A DNA stretch of 64,000 nt from Apodospora peruviana. Lineage: Eukaryota > Ascomycota > Sordariomycetes > Sordariales > Lasiosphaeriaceae. The notes below the pieces were generated by a model, which worked only from the letters and a program-made list of their open reading frames with translations, was not told the DNA's origin and searched no databases. The stretch is from NCBI GenBank assembly GCA_033439685.1, contig JAUEDM010000008.1, positions 1,116,001 to 1,180,000 of the forward strand, given 5' to 3'. Of the stretch, positions 44,617-56,678 are shown piece by piece; within the stretch, counting starts at the first letter, position 1; every line of letters starts with the position of its first letter. The position numbers were made by a program, and so were the translations under genes.

Positions 44617-45396
44617 ATGTCTCCCAAACCCACCATCGTCTTCGTGGCCGGCGCATGGCACGGCCCCGAGCTGTGGGACAAAGTGTCGACCCTCCTCGAA
44701 GAACAAGACTACCGCTGCGTAGCCGTCGCCCTGCCCACGACGCAGTCCACGGCCGCAGGCATCTCCGACGACGTCAAAGCCGTCCGCCACGCCATCGAGG
44801 CCGAGACCTCGCAGGGCCGAGACGTCGTCGTGGTCGCGCACTCGTACGGCGGCGTCGTCGGGCCCAGCGCCATCAAGGACCTGACCGCCAAAACGGACGC
44901 CCAGGGCTCGTCGTTCGGGTGTGTTCGTGGGCTGGTCATGATGGCCACCGGCTTCATGCCAACGGGCGTCGGCTTCCTCGAGGCCGGCGGTGGCACTCCG
45001 CCGCCGATCTGGCGGGTGGACGAGGAGAGCGGGCTAGCCGTCATCACGGTCGAACCGCGGGAACTGTTTTATCACGACATTCCCGAGGAGGAAGGAGACG
45101 AGTGGGTCTCGAAGCTGAGGAAGCAGTCGCTCAAGGCGTTTACGGACGGCACGGATGTGTATGCCGGCTGGCAGGATGTGCCGGTGTGGTACCTGGCGAC
45201 TGTTGACGATAAAGCGTTTCCGGGCGAGGCGCAGAAGATGGTTCTGCAGATGGCCAAGGATACTATGGGTGCGAAAGTGACCATGTCGAGGGACATTAGT
45301 GCTGGGCATTCGCCCATGCTGAGCAAACCGGGTGAGGTTGCAGGCTTTATCTCAGAGGCGGCCCAGGCGTTTTCGTCAGGGGATGGTGATGCGTGA
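44617..45396 (+). CDS. alpha/beta-hydrolase (AB hydrolase 6 / EST-like)
   Basis: Single-exon protein of 259 residues. The first strand and oxyanion region read IVFVAGAWHGPELW. The nucleophile elbow is AHSYGG (Ser76, G-x-S-x-G type). The catalytic Asp is probably within VDDKAF, and the catalytic His in SAGHSPML near residue 240. These are in the right order for a serine hydrolase that acts on esters or small lactones. There is no signal peptide or lid-sized insertion beyond a short cap (residues ~120-165). It is strongly GC-rich at third codon positions, which supports coding. The substrate is unknown. A T/A homopolymer palindrome lies about 70 bp after the stop codon. Confidence 0.92.
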   Translation: MSPKPTIVFVAGAWHGPELWDKVSTLLEEQDYRCVAVALPTTQSTAAGISDDVKAVRHAIEAETSQGRDVVVVAHSYGGVVGPSAIKDLTAKTDAQGSSFGCVRGLVMMATGFMPTGVGFLEAGGGTPPPIWRVDEESGLAVITVEPRELFYHDIPEEEGDEWVSKLRKQSLKAFTDGTDVYAGWQDVPVWYLATVDDKAFPGEAQKMVLQMAKDTMGAKVTMSRDISAGHSPMLSKPGEVAGFISEAAQAFSSGDGDA

Positions 45397-45465
45397 GGAA
45401 AGAATTGAGTTGTACCTGTAGTTAGCCGGCTGGTGGTGAAGGCCGCAAACTCGGCTCTGATCTAG

Positions 45466-45498
<33 letters not shown>

Positions 45499-45500
45499 TA
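45466..45500. repeat. T-run followed by A-run (perfect stem potential)
   Basis: About 18 T are immediately followed by about 13 A, then TAAAAAAA. It would form an A-T hairpin in the 3' region of the hydrolase gene and may act in 3' end formation. It could also be a simple-sequence expansion. Confidence 0.6.
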
Positions 45501-46661
45501 AAAAAATAGTAGTATCTGCTGTTATCATGGCGAGGTTAGCGATATTTCTTTGTTGACCCATTCGAATCAACATTCATGTTTGCCTCGCATCATGCAGAAA
45601 CTATCACAGTACGATGCGATAGAGGCGCGTGACCACGTATGGGGCTCCGCGAGTCGTCAGACATTACCAAGCGATGACATATGGCTCTTCCTATATTGTC
45701 CAAGTCAAATTAATAAGTCAGCTTTGAAGGAAGCTTAATCAAGGGAGACTAGACAGGGGCATCTCGTGACTCCCGGTTTCGTACCACTCAACCTATAGTT
45801 TTCCCTGCTATATTCCCCGCTTTCCACTGTCTGTCAGGAGGATTTTCTGGGGTGGTCTAGCCCTTCAGAAGTTCCCCGATGATCATGGTGCGAAGTTGGA
45901 TTCTTCCGTCATAATAGCCGGCAAGCGGCGAACGGAATGAGCCACTCAGGGACTCGACGTGCGGATACGACGTTGGGAAGTCCGGGGTTCTGTCACATCA
46001 GAATAACGGGCGCTTTTCCAGTTACGGCGTTGTAGGTGTTCCAGGAACCAATAAAGGGGCCTGGAGGACGAGCGATAATCTATTCCCCAGGACGTTTGAT
46101 AGTGGATGCACCGTTGCGATGTAGCCTCCAATCTATTTCTTCAAGAAAATTCGGAGCTAGAAGAGATCTGTTGGCAGACCTGTTGTCGTCCAAACTGGAC
46201 CATATGCCCAACATGGCAGGTCGACCATTGGTCTACACGTTTGCTGTGCCACTAAACTGACATGATTGGTATGCCTGAATGCCGGTGTTCAGATTGCAAA
46301 ACGATTTTTCCATGGACCAGGACGGGGCCAGTGCGACACCTGAGCGAGCCTATAGCTGATTGTTGTTGGTCAGGGGCGAGGCCCTTCCAAGAATCACATG
46401 CGCTTTCCCTATCCTGGGTCCTTGGACTGCCGTAGTGTGCCAGGCACTTAAATCTGGGAACTTTCAAAGCTTGGTGTTTGGATGGATATCGTGACTGGGA
46501 GTCTATAAAACTCCTCAAGCATCCACCCACGTCATAAGTATCTGTATCTCAACCATCCGTCATCATCTGCCAAGTCCATCATCCAGTATTCTGTTGACCT
46601 ACCTCACCCCTCCTATACATCTTCACTTTGCAAACAACACCCTCAGTAGACACGGCCAAGC
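45501..46661. other. 1.1-kb intergenic region
   Basis: No supported gene on either strand. The last 150 bp, C/T-rich, form the leader of the secreted-protein gene. Confidence 0.4.
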
Positions 46662-47378
46662 ATGCATCTCCACAACCCTCTCCTCCCTGCCATATCAGGC
46701 CTCTTCCTACTCACAGCATCCGTCACATCCGCTCCGGTAACACCCCCAGCTCCCAACAATGTTCAGCAATTCGTTGGGAAAGGCAAGATCGCTGCCGTGG
46801 CTGGATCCTTCTTCGACAGCGACGATGCCCTCATCGACTCTCAAAAGGTCGGCTGTCTCAACGCCGCCGGCGTGCTGACGCTCGACGACTGCGCCGTCTT
46901 TTCCCGATCGGATTCATATCCCAACACGCTCTCGACGAGCGCGGGCGACTGCACCTTCCACAACACGCGCATGCCGCTGAACACGGACAGCTTCTATGGC
47001 CAGACGTCACATGCATGGTACTGCGGTGAACTGGACGACGCCCACCGGGAGAATCTCGCGGAACTAAAGGATCCGGCGGCACCGCAGGAAACTTATTACA
47101 CTGTTGTACGTATAACCTAGCTGTTAAAACCCCCGGGTTTGTGTTGAATGATATCGCTAACAAGATTGTTCCAACAGGAGGGGTTCACGAAACCGTACCT
47201 CTGCACGGGCGAGTTCGGGTGCTATTTTGATGTCAAGAAGGCGCCGACGAGCAACGAGGATGCCATTCCGGTCTGGCAGTACTTCTGGGGCGGCTCACAG
47301 ATGGGCATCACGCCAGGCCACTTGCGCATCGTGTGGTTGTGGGTGCCTGTTGGCAAGGGCGAGAAGAGCAGTGCTTGA
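46662..47378 (+). CDS. secreted cysteine-containing protein, unknown function
   Basis: Two exons (46662-47106 and about 47179-47378; intron GTACGT..CAACAG). A signal peptide (HNPLLPAISGLFLLTASVTSA) precedes a mature protein of about 180 residues with six Cys (in GCLN, DDCAVF, GDCTFH, WYCGEL, YLCTGE, FGCYFD), enough for three disulphides. The end reads HLRIVWLWVPVGKG. No catalytic motif or known effector motif was recognised. The intron falls between TYYTV and EGFTKPYLC, and splicing keeps the frame. It is likely an extracellular protein; effector or cell-wall roles are speculative. Confidence 0.75.
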
Positions 47379-47893
47379 GTTGATAAAAGGGATTTGGAAC
47401 AGAGTGATACCATAAGTAGCGGCTAGTTTATCAAGTTTTGCAGAATGAAGCAAAATAATACGTACTCCCCACTGCTAGTGAAAGAAACTGGGTTTTATCA
47501 GCCAATGAGCCCAGCCGAGGGCACGCAAACAAAGACGAGTTTAGGAACAGTGGCTTAAAACTTAACCACTTTAGGGGAGTTTGGCTGACATGGCCAGCAG
47601 ACGACAGCGGCTGAGGTCAAGCCCGGGCCTTGGCGCATGGGTTGGGAAGGGCCAATGAACAAATGACGCCTCTGTGGCTTTCTTCTCCTAGATGGATTGG
47701 CCACACGCTGGAATCAATGCAGTGATGTAACCGCACAGCTCACGCATGTCTTAAGAACGCCATCCCGACTGAGCTGATAAGATACCGTCCTTTTCGTGTT
47801 TTCTTTTATTTCTTAGCTCGCCATGAAGCTCTTAGGCTTCACCAAAGGCACTCTTGATACCAACACAAGCCATCCGGCGACACAGCACTCAAC
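47379..47893. other. intergenic
   Basis: Promoter region of the LtrA-like gene; no gene recognised. Confidence 0.4.
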
Positions 47894-50060
47894 ATGGGCG
47901 AAACTAAGCCTGAATCAGAGGGGGAGCTCCTGACCCCCTTCGGAAGACGGAGGGCTGTTGATACTGCACATGGCGTCGTCGACCGAGAGTCCGAGGCGCT
48001 ACGCCGAGAGGTTTTTGAAGCTCCAGTCACGTCCAGTCACCGGACAGAAACAATTCGACAACTAACAAAACCCCAGAACAGCGAGCCTCACAATCTCATG
48101 CTTTTATACGACTTGTTCTTTGCGGCAAACATGACGGCCTTTTCCAACATCCACGACACCACCACGGTCGACCGTTTGGTGGCATATGTTGGGTATTTTA
48201 CGTTAGTCGCATCAAGCTTGCTACTATTTTTTTGCCAAAGTAAAGCTGACACACCTGGCAAGAGTTCTGTGGTTTCTCTGGCTGAATGTCATGTTGTTCG
48301 ACGTCCGATTTGTGGTCGATAGCATTTCGGAAAGAAGTCTGCGGGCCATCCACCTCGGCGCCATGGTTGGCGTGTCGGTTATCGCTCCGCAGTACAGCCC
48401 AGCCGAGGAGGTCAAGGAAACCTTCCAACACTTATCCATCATCCTCTTGGTGTCGCGACTTACTCTTGCCGCCCAATACGGCCTAACCATCTACCAATGG
48501 AAGGGTAGCTTCAAGAACAGAGGCGTCGGCTACTTCACCAAGCAAGCGTTCGGCAGGGATACAAGCCGGACCGGCCTCGTTATCACGTGCGCAACGCACG
48601 TCGCAGTGGCCATCATCTATCTCGGTATCAGCTTCTACTTCTCTAACAGCAAAAATAGCCTCGTCAGGGTGACGTGGTACGTCGTCGGCTTTGTGGAGGC
48701 GTGTGTCAACTTTGGCGTCTCGTACTGGTTCGACGACCTTGGCTTTAAGGATAAGGCGCTGCAGGATCGGATGAAGACTGCTACCCTGCTGATCCTCGGT
48801 GAGGGCGTGATTGTCGTCACCGAGCACGTCAGTACCATCGGCAACAATGCGAATTCGTGGAGTACGTGCTTAATTCCTCTCAGACCCAGATAATAATGCT
48901 AACGCCACTTTCTGTGTACAGCTTCGCAAACAATCGGCGTCCTAACGGCAACCGTCGCACTGATCTACGTAATCTTCCAGATCTATTTCGACTGGTCATG
49001 GCCTGTCGACAAAATCAAGGGATTAGTCGGCTTCCACCAGCAGCCACAACGCCAACAACTCGATCATCCTCCCTCGTACGAAGAACAAACCCGTTCAACC
49101 AAAATCTCGGCCTACATCTGGAACCTCGTCCACTTCCCCTTCCACCTCGTCCTCGTCCTCATCATGGAAGGCGCAACACAGTTCGTCCTCTGGTGGAAAA
49201 TCGTCGAGCTAATCGACTACGTGAGCACCGAGTTCCTCTCAGCCTTCCAACTCTCTCAATCCGACTCCTCCTCACTAGTCCACCACCTCAACGCAACAAT
49301 AAACCACATCTGGGAACGCTACCCCCGAGATTTACTAGTATCCCACTTCCACCGCGAGGCCCTCCTCGAAACTCTCAGCGACTTCAACGACACGCAGCTC
49401 CACAACTTCTTCGACATTTCTTCGCACGGCACCTCATCACCAGACAAACAGTTCCAAACCTTTACGAGTACATTCAACGCGCTGAAGCTGACGACCCTCA
49501 ACTCGATCCTGCGCAACTATAATATCGACGACATCTCTGATGCGGGGTGGCGGGACTCGCCGCAGTCGTACGAGCAGCACGCCTTCGACGAGGCGGCTGA
49601 ACGGTTCGAGCTGGTGTATATCTATGTCTTTGTCTGCGCTGGCATGGCGCTCGTTCTTATGGCGCTGCTGCATGTTCTCTCGCGTCCTCGTCGGCGGCTT
49701 ATAAGGACAGGGGGGACTCCTACAAAGAAGGAAAGGGTGACCGGACCGGTGGTCACGGGCATTGTGCTCGCGTTGGGGGTCGGGTTGACGCTATTGGCGA
49801 GTATGGCGCGGTATGAGGCTCACGAGAGGTTCATGACTACGCCGTGGATTATTCCGAGTGTTTGTATTGTGTTGTTCTTTGCTCTGGTGGTTATTCATGG
49901 GGGACGGTGGTGGGTCGGTGGTAATAAAAGGAGGGAAACGGACAGGGTTTTGCCCGGTGGTGCTGTAGAGGAGATGGAGAATAATAGTTCGGACAAGGGG
50001 GGGAAGGGGCTGATAAGGGGGGGAGGTGAATGGGAAAGGCGCTGTGATACTACTACCTAA
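47894..50060 (+). CDS. LtrA-family multi-pass membrane protein
   Basis: Three exons (introns about 48200-48261 and 48862-48921) encode roughly 680 residues. After an acidic N-terminal tail, NLMLLYDLFFAANMTAFSNIHD opens the 'low temperature requirement A' domain. It is followed by LWFLWLNVMLFDVRF, a series of hydrophobic helices, an RTGLVI...HVAVAIIYLGISFYF segment and LLILGEGVIVVTEH, the conserved glutamate-containing helix. The later half has additional helices (IYVFVCAGMALVLMALLHVL; VTGIVLALGVGLTLLASMA; VCIVLFFALVVIHGGRWWV) and a Gly-rich tail. Bacterial LtrA is linked to growth at low temperature in Listeria. The fungal members are uncharacterised. The splice at SW|T|SQTIGVL keeps the reading. 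Confidence 0.88.
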
Positions 50061-50400
50061 TCACGAGGATTCTCACTGCCGTCGTGACAAACATCCTCCG
50101 GCTCAAGTACATGTATCAGTTCAACCGGCCTAATGACATCCGTATGTCACATACCTGTCATTGTCGGTCGATTGTCTCATGGAACCTTGGTGCTAACAAG
50201 CCAAACTTGCAGTGAAATCTTTCGAAGTCATGATATGGACCAACGTCCATGCCGCGGTCACCATCCCTCTGCATCGGTTTCCCTGTCTACAAGCCCCTGT
50301 GGGACCTCTTGGGCATATTTCGAGAACTGGATCATTTCAGACCGGATGTTGGCAACTACGCTGCTGGGTACCAGCCGTGGAGCTGGGTCTGACGGGGGAA
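50061..50400 (+). pseudogene. fragment of a fungal rhodopsin-domain membrane protein
   Basis: Directly after the LtrA stop codon, the frame ILTAVVTNILRLKYMYQF is followed by a good intron (GTATGTC..TTGCAG, about 50142-50213). Then come MIWTNVHAAVTI and, after a frame change near 50265, FPVYKPLWDLLGIFRELD. This order matches the last helix and tail of fungal 'rhodopsin domain' integral membrane proteins. No N-terminal part is present upstream and the frame is broken, so it is a relic. Stop near 50400. Confidence 0.6.
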
Positions 50401-50547
50401 TTATTAGCAACAGGGGGTGTTTCAAAAGGCAACATCACGCGGGCTTCCACATAATACAGAGTCGAGATTGTATAGATTTTACCTAGAACTCAGGTAGCCA
50501 GAGAGATTACCACCCCTTACCTACCTGACTTTACACGTAAAATATAG

Positions 50548-51450
50548 TCAAAGCACAAGCCTAAACTTCAACAAATCCTTTTCCACAATCTCCTCCTTTC
50601 TCGCTTCCAACTCTTCCACATCCCAGTTAACATGAACATAGCGTCCAGCTAACCACTCCCTCCTCTGCGCCCCAAGCCAAACCATACTGTCCCCGGCAAG
50701 CTCAGGACTATCGATCAAGAACTGATGATACGCCTCTGGCATCATTTTCCCCAGCTCCGTCGCCACACCACCAGGATGCACCGACAGCGCAATCACCCCC
50801 TGAGAATGATACTCCTGATCCACAAACTCGACGAATCTTGAAGCAGCCAGCTTGGCAACCTGATACGCCGCGGCGCCTGGCGTGACTTGAACAGCACCAA
50901 TGCTCGACACGCAAATCAGCGTCTTTGTGTCTGACTTCAGTACGAACGGTAGAAAGTGGCGCGTGACGAGGTACAATCCCTGAACGTTAACTTCAAAGGT
51001 GCGCCACCACTCTAGCGGATCCGTCTCCCCGATGGGCACCCAGCGCTCGCTGCAGCCCGCGTTGGCGATCAGTATATCCAGACTATCGCTAAATGCTTCT
51101 GCAACGGCGGCGGCGGCGGCTTGGACGGATTCGTTGGATGTTACGTCGAGGACGAGAGGTAAGACAAGAGGTTCGGGGTGGCCTGCTAAATTTGCAGCGG
51201 TTTTGATGTCTTGCGACAGAGGGGAGAGGTCGGAGCGCGCGCCGATGGCGATTTTTGAGCAGCCGGCCATTGCGTAGCGGAGGGCGGTTGTGCGGCCGAT
51301 TCCCTTTGAAGCACCTGCCACGAGGACGGATTTGCCGTTGAGATTAAAGTTGGATGGGGAGATTTGTGTGTAGGTGTCGTGGTGCGAGGTCAGCCAGGTG
51401 TGTGCCTGCGGCCCGTTGGTTGGGCGAGGGGAGGGGCCGACGAAGGACAT
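50548..51450 (-). CDS. short-chain dehydrogenase/reductase (SDR)
   Basis: Single-exon protein of 300 residues with an N-terminal extension of about 38 residues before the Rossmann fold. The cofactor motif is GASKGIG (~46-52), NAG at ~132, an active-site Ser in ICVSSIGAV, and YQVAK as the YxxxK catalytic pair, followed by HPGGVATELG. These are complete. Cofactor and substrate are not determined; the GARSDLS stretch after strand 2 suggests NADP(H). It shares the general family, but not close sequence, with the SDR at 27692. No targeting signal. The tail (ELEARKEEIVEKDLLKF) is charged. Confidence 0.92.
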   Translation of the reverse strand: MSFVGPSPRPTNGPQAHTWLTSHHDTYTQISPSNFNLNGKSVLVAGASKGIGRTTALRYAMAGCSKIAIGARSDLSPLSQDIKTAANLAGHPEPLVLPLVLDVTSNESVQAAAAAVAEAFSDSLDILIANAGCSERWVPIGETDPLEWWRTFEVNVQGLYLVTRHFLPFVLKSDTKTLICVSSIGAVQVTPGAAAYQVAKLAASRFVEFVDQEYHSQGVIALSVHPGGVATELGKMMPEAYHQFLIDSPELAGDSMVWLGAQRREWLAGRYVHVNWDVEELEARKEEIVEKDLLKFRLVL

Positions 51451-52363
51451 TTTGATCTATCTGATCAAGTTGTTTGGTGTATGGAATAAATAGGTAGGTA
51501 GTGAGTAAGTGGTGGATGTTGTATATTTCAGGTCATCATGTGGTGTTAAAGGAGTTTTATATCTCGTTCGCCCATCTCATACCCCAGTACTTTGTTCGAC
51601 CTAGAAACCCCTCTCTCTCTCCTCTACACCGGCTAAAGATCCTCCTCCAATCCTTTCGTAAACCGCATAATAGCTCCATAATAGGATCTTGAATGGGTCT
51701 CTCGCACGTTACGCTGTCCCATTGAGCCCAATTCAGTCTCGATAGAGGATGGCTGGCGGCGGGCCAAGACGGAGCGCGGAATTAAGGACCAAAATGCCGT
51801 CGGAACCCACCTTCACGCAGCAAATCTGTTGGTCGGTCGGTGGTCCGCGGATTTATTATCAGCGGTAGGTTCTTCATGTTTGATGCGAAAGTTATACCTC
51901 GTTGGGGATGTCAATACCAAAATAGGACATATTTAACCTCCAAGTCGGGCAGAGCCGGATTGTTGAAGCGGCGTAATCATCATATCAGTCATCTTGACCG
52001 AATCCGCTCAAATTGGATGACCATAAAACCTCTTTGTGTGACGATGGTGACTGGAGCCGATGTGATGATTAGTCTAGGCTGAACCTGGCCGTGGAACGAG
52101 ACTGTTTTTCGGCAATATGAAGGGTCCTCGGGGAAAATACCTGCGCAAGGAGTCGACAAACATTGCAAAGGGCCATCAAGTTTCCACAAATGCACCGAGT
52201 TCAGAAAGCGTTGAAATTGGAATGCTATTAAACAACATGTGGCACTATTCGTATACGGTATACGCAAAGCAAAATACATCAAGACAAAACGAAACCCATC
52301 AGCTTACACCGCTAACATACAATAGTACTAAAACATGACGCCATTTCCTGTCAAACTGTCAGT
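51451..52363. other. intergenic
   Basis: No supported gene. The left part is the SDR promoter and the right part the 3' flank of the large repeat-rich gene. Confidence 0.4.
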
Positions 52364-52445
52364 TCACTTGCGAAGGTACGAACCGATAACAGAAGTGATA
52401 TCATTATCCCTTCCGCAATGCTCACACCTGTGCAGCACGGGCGCA

Positions 52446-52477
<32 letters not shown>

Positions 52478-55400
52478 CTGCTGACCAAATCCATTATTGT
52501 TACCAGAACTGGGTCCGGCGGTAGCGGCCCACGCACCGGTGGCGGCTGCCAGCGCAGGGTTCACTGACGACGAGTGATGCTCCTGTTGCTGCGGCTGCGT
52601 GTATCTCTTGCTATCATCCGTAGCCGTGGGAGGTACGGCACCGCGCGGTGCCGACGAAGTGTAGGACGACGGCATGACCTCGGGACTCATATGCTTCTCG
52701 TCTCCACGATGTTCGGGTCTCGGAGCAGAGGCCGTGTAAGCAGACGGCATAAATTCCGGGCTCATGTGCCTCTCATCCCCACGGCGTTCGGGTCTCGGCG
52801 CAGAGGATGTGTAAGCAGACGGCATGACCTCGGGACTCATGTGCTTCAGTCTCTCGGCGACATCGTCTTCACGACGTCGCTCAGGCTTAGAGACTGGTGC
52901 CTGCTGAGGTCCGTGATCGTGGTGCTTGGGGTACTGGTGCGCAGTGATGGGCACCGACACGAATCCCGGCGACGACTTCTTCTTGTCGGCATTGTCATGC
53001 TCGTCGTGGTGAGCGTCCCTGCGCGGGAGGGCTAGCACCTGGTCAAGCTTATCGGAGTTGACACCCGATGTTGTGCCAGACGAGAGGGTGTTGTAGTCTC
53101 CCGAGCGGCGACCGTGGCTGCTGTTGCTCGTGGTGTCGATGCTGGAGCGCGGCTGCTTGGGCTCAACCTTCACGCCGGAGGGGGTTCCGGATGAGAGAAC
53201 ATTGTACGCCGGGCTGGATGATTCACCGGAGCGGGCCGTGTTGGCAGGGCCAGAAGAAGAGCTGTGGGAAGGCCCCGAGTGGGCGGCGACGCCAGACGTC
53301 GTGCCCGATGCGAGATTGTTGTAGCCTCCCGACTCACTCGAACGATGGGCGTCATGGGCATCTCGGTGGTTGAAATTATGGGCCGCAACACCGGATGCGA
53401 CGCCGGCGGCGGTGCCGGAAGCGAGCGCGTCGTGGTTTCCGCGCTCGGTCGTGGACGACTGGGCCGGTTGCTGATGCGATGTACCCGACGCCACGCCTGA
53501 CGGTATACCGGATGCGAGCGTGTTGTAGTTACCACGATCAGTCGTCTGGTTGCTGTGCCCAGTCTGATGCTTGGGCGAACCACTTCCCGTGCTGCCAGCG
53601 AGCATGGTGTGTCCGCTTTGATGGTCAGCCGGCGCACGGGGCGGCTCTCTTGGGTTCTCGAAAGCTGGCACTCCACCAACAGTGGATGATGGGCCAATGC
53701 GAGACGACGTGTCGGGCTGCGTCTTCTGAGGGACATTGTCATGTCTGTGGGCAGCTTGGTATGCACCAAGACCGGCAGCAGTTCCCAGGCCTGCAGCAGC
53801 CAGAGGCTGGGCGTACGAGTGCTCGGGGGCTTGCTGCTGACCATGAGACTGGGCAGCAGTCCCGGTGGGCTGCTGCTGTCTCTGGGACACGGCAGAAGCA
53901 ATAGGGGGATGCTGCTGTCTCTGGGGCACGGCAGAAGCAATAGGGGGCTGTGCCTCTCTGGTCTGTTGCTGAGCGTCGGTGGGCTCGGCATGCGACAGGG
54001 CTTGTTGCTGCGCGTTGTACTTGTCTTGGTGCTGGTTGGTTTCCTTATCTCCTTTGTTGTGGTGGTGCATGAAGCCTAGGGCTCCGGCGCCAGCTGCAGC
54101 ACCCTCTGCCTTGTGCATCTTGTCTTTCGAACGATCTTCATCATGTTGTTTGGTCGGCTCGGCTACTCGCTCCTTATGCTCATGGGAGTCCCGATGCTTC
54201 TTTGGGGCAACGACGGCCTCTTCCTTGTGGTGGCGAGGGCTGTGCTCCTTGGCGGGCTCGTAGGTTGACGTATCCTCTTGGGCCTTGTCGTCCTTATGCC
54301 TGTGGAAGATGCCCAGGATCTTGTGGTGCTTCTTCTCGCCCTTTGGTGAGTGCTCTTCCTCGTGGCTCTTCTTCTTCTCGACTGGGTGCTTATCCTTGCC
54401 ATTGTGATGAGTGTCTGGCAATCCACCTGCTGGGGCCTTGTTCCCATTGTAATCCTTGCTGAGTCGTTTCCGCCGACGGCTGTCGTCTTCAGTCGCGACT
54501 GGGGTGCGCTGTTCCTCCTTCTTGGGCTCGTGTCGGTCCGCGAGGGTGGAGGCTGCAATGCCAGTGCCGAGCCCGCCAGCACCCGCGAGGAGGGCGTTGC
54601 GGTGGTCTTGGTCATGGGAGTGTGGCTTCGTGGTGTCCTCGTCACTCACCATATTGGATGGGCCCAATGGAAATGCCCGCTGGTGAGCGGTGTCGGGCTG
54701 GGGATGGGTAGGGGTGTTGGAAAGCTTTTGCTCAGCCGCCATGGTACTAGGGCCTGGAATACGGGGCGGAGACTGGTCGTGACGTGTGTCTTGGGCTGAC
54801 TGAGCAAGCCTGGCATCATCTCTGGCGGCAGTCTTGGGCAAGAAACCATTTCCGACGTCGGGCTTCTTTGTCTCGGCCGAGGGATATTGGGATTGTGCGT
54901 TCTTGTCGTGCGGGTTGCTCACCAGCGGCGCATTCAAAACGGCCGTGGTGCTGGAAATGGTGGGCGCACGCGCACCTCCGGCAGAGGTGGGAGATGTGCT
55001 GTGCCGCTTGCTCTCGTCGTCGTTGCTGCCGTGGCCGGCGACCGAGTTGTACACGCCACCCCTTGGATGGTCAGTTACAACAGGCCCAGTAATGTGAGAT
55101 CTTTCCGAATTTGCTGACCTTTGGGGCAGGTGGTGGTGCTGCGCATGGTCATCCTTGGGGCTGCCATGGCCCATCACCGTGTTGTAGATGCCACCCTTCT
55201 GGCCCTTGGGGAGGTTGCCCCAGTAGGGCGGGGTGCTGTCAGAGCTATCTTGCGAGTTCATTGTCTCTTTGCCTGACATGTTGGACTGGGCCTTCTCGCT
55301 GAAGTGGCTCCGGGGACGTTCATCGCTCCCACTCTCACGTGTAACCGTCTCCTGTCGAGAGTCTTGTGGCAGCGCGTGCCGTGTGGGTTCCGAGTCAACG

Positions 55401-55666
55401 ACGGAGGGAGGCTGCTCGGCGGGCCGGTGCGTGTAATAATCTCCAGCGGTGTCTTCCGGGATGTCGGTCTGTTCGTGCTTGGAAGACTGGATCGGCTGAT
55501 GCTCGGTGAGACCAACTCCTGAATCAACCTGCTGGTGGCCGCGCGGGTCGTTTGGCTTGTGGAGCTTGTTGTGTTGGTGTTGGAACTGGTTACGCTGTGG
55601 CATGGGCTCCTCTGGCGTGGGCGGAACAGAGTCGTCAAGTGGGTACGATCCGGGTAGGGAGACCAT
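52364..55666 (-). CDS. large repeat-rich, intrinsically disordered protein
   Basis: One uninterrupted frame of 1100 residues from the ATG at 55666. There is no signal peptide or membrane segment; composition is rich in Gln, His, Ser, Pro and charged residues. Four repeat sets are visible: two units of the GGVYNSVAGHGS type (near 55200-55020); five units of the type YNTLASGxxSGV (53550-53050); three units of MSPEVMPSAYTSSAPRPERRGDE (52870-52640); and a Gln run (52450-52490). The middle (54380-54080) is very Lys/His/Glu-rich. The last residues, HRCEHCGRD, contain a C-x2-C pair that could bind a metal with another partner. Similar proteins in fungi are uncharacterised; stress-related or scaffold roles are only guesses. 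Confidence 0.8.
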
Positions 55667-56607
55667 CTTGATTGTCGCTGACTACCAGTTTACGACGTGT
55701 TAAGGGTGAGATGGTGTTAGGAGCTACCAAGTACCAACAACGGGTTGGGGATGGGGATATGAACCGAGAAGAAAGAGCTATGAATATGATAGTGTGCTGT
55801 GAGAGCGATAGTTTCGGGAGACACCAGATGCAACCAAACCTGGAGTGTACCTACCAGTACATATATGCATTGAACGCACGGCAAAGAAGTTGAGATCTTC
55901 GGTCCATGTTCCAGGTTACAACAGCGTCATTTTGGCCTGGGGCTGAATCCCAACGGCCAATGTCAAGCTTGCAGACAATGACAATGACCTCAGCTCCCGC
56001 TCTCGCGGGGTTGTTTGTCAGGGGGGTTGGCTGTGAGCAGATCCTGACATCATCGCCTTTGTGCCAGAAACTGTTAGCAGTCCTGGTAGTGGCCGGAACA
56101 AACCCAGAAAACAAGGAGAGCAGAATAATTAGCGCCGGTTGACGTTACACTACTTGCACGCGCTGCTACAAGTTATTTCCCTTTTTTCTTCAGTTTGCCG
56201 CGTTTTGAGTACTGCAGATTGTTGCGTCTGCGCGTGATCGTGATCCCACACCATGTTGCCGGGAATCCGGGGAATCGAGTGCGTCAGTGGTAAAAAACAG
56301 CGCAGTTGATTGGCCCATCGCCAAAGTAGTGGGGTTCTGCTCTTTGCGATCAGATCAACAATTCCGACCCGACAAAGCCAGACCGGGTCAGGGTCTAGAC
56401 TGGTTCCGATTGAGTACGGGTTAACCCGTGCTGATAAAAGACGCCAGCCGTTTACCCATGAGAGTGATGAACGTGGAGATGAACAAATTTGTTTAAGAGA
56501 GATTTTTGAGGGGGTTTTCATTGCAGACTCTCCCACCAAACGCAGAAATGGATTGCCGTAGAAAGTCCTTATGTTGTTTCTTCCGTACGGTCCATTATTA
56601 GTCATCA
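55667..56607. other. intergenic
   Basis: Promoter of the large repeat-rich gene and upstream region of tRNA-Gly; no gene recognised. Confidence 0.4.
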
Positions 56608-56678
56608 GCGTCAGTGGTTTAGTGGTAAAATCCATCGTTGCCATCGATGGGCCCCGCGTTCGATTCGCGGCTGACGCA
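56608..56678 (+). tRNA. tRNA-Gly (anticodon GCC)
   Basis: Cloverleaf is complete: acceptor GCGTCAG (56608-56614) pairs with CTGACGC (56671-56677), discriminator A. D arm contains TGGTTTAGTGG (A box). Anticodon stem CATCG/CGATG encloses the loop TTGCCAT, giving anticodon GCC. The T arm CCGCG-TTCGATT-CGCGG holds the B box. There is no intron. T-rich sequence downstream (from 56686) can terminate Pol III. Confidence 0.95.

Noticed and set aside
45448..45465. 18-bp match between the hydrolase 3' flank and M3 peptidase coding sequence (16637-16654)
   Set aside because: Short and isolated, with no homology on either side; treated as coincidence.
52574..55097. Many forward frames across the large repeat-rich gene
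   Set aside because: They overlap a 1100-codon reverse frame with clear repeats; they are antisense shadows.
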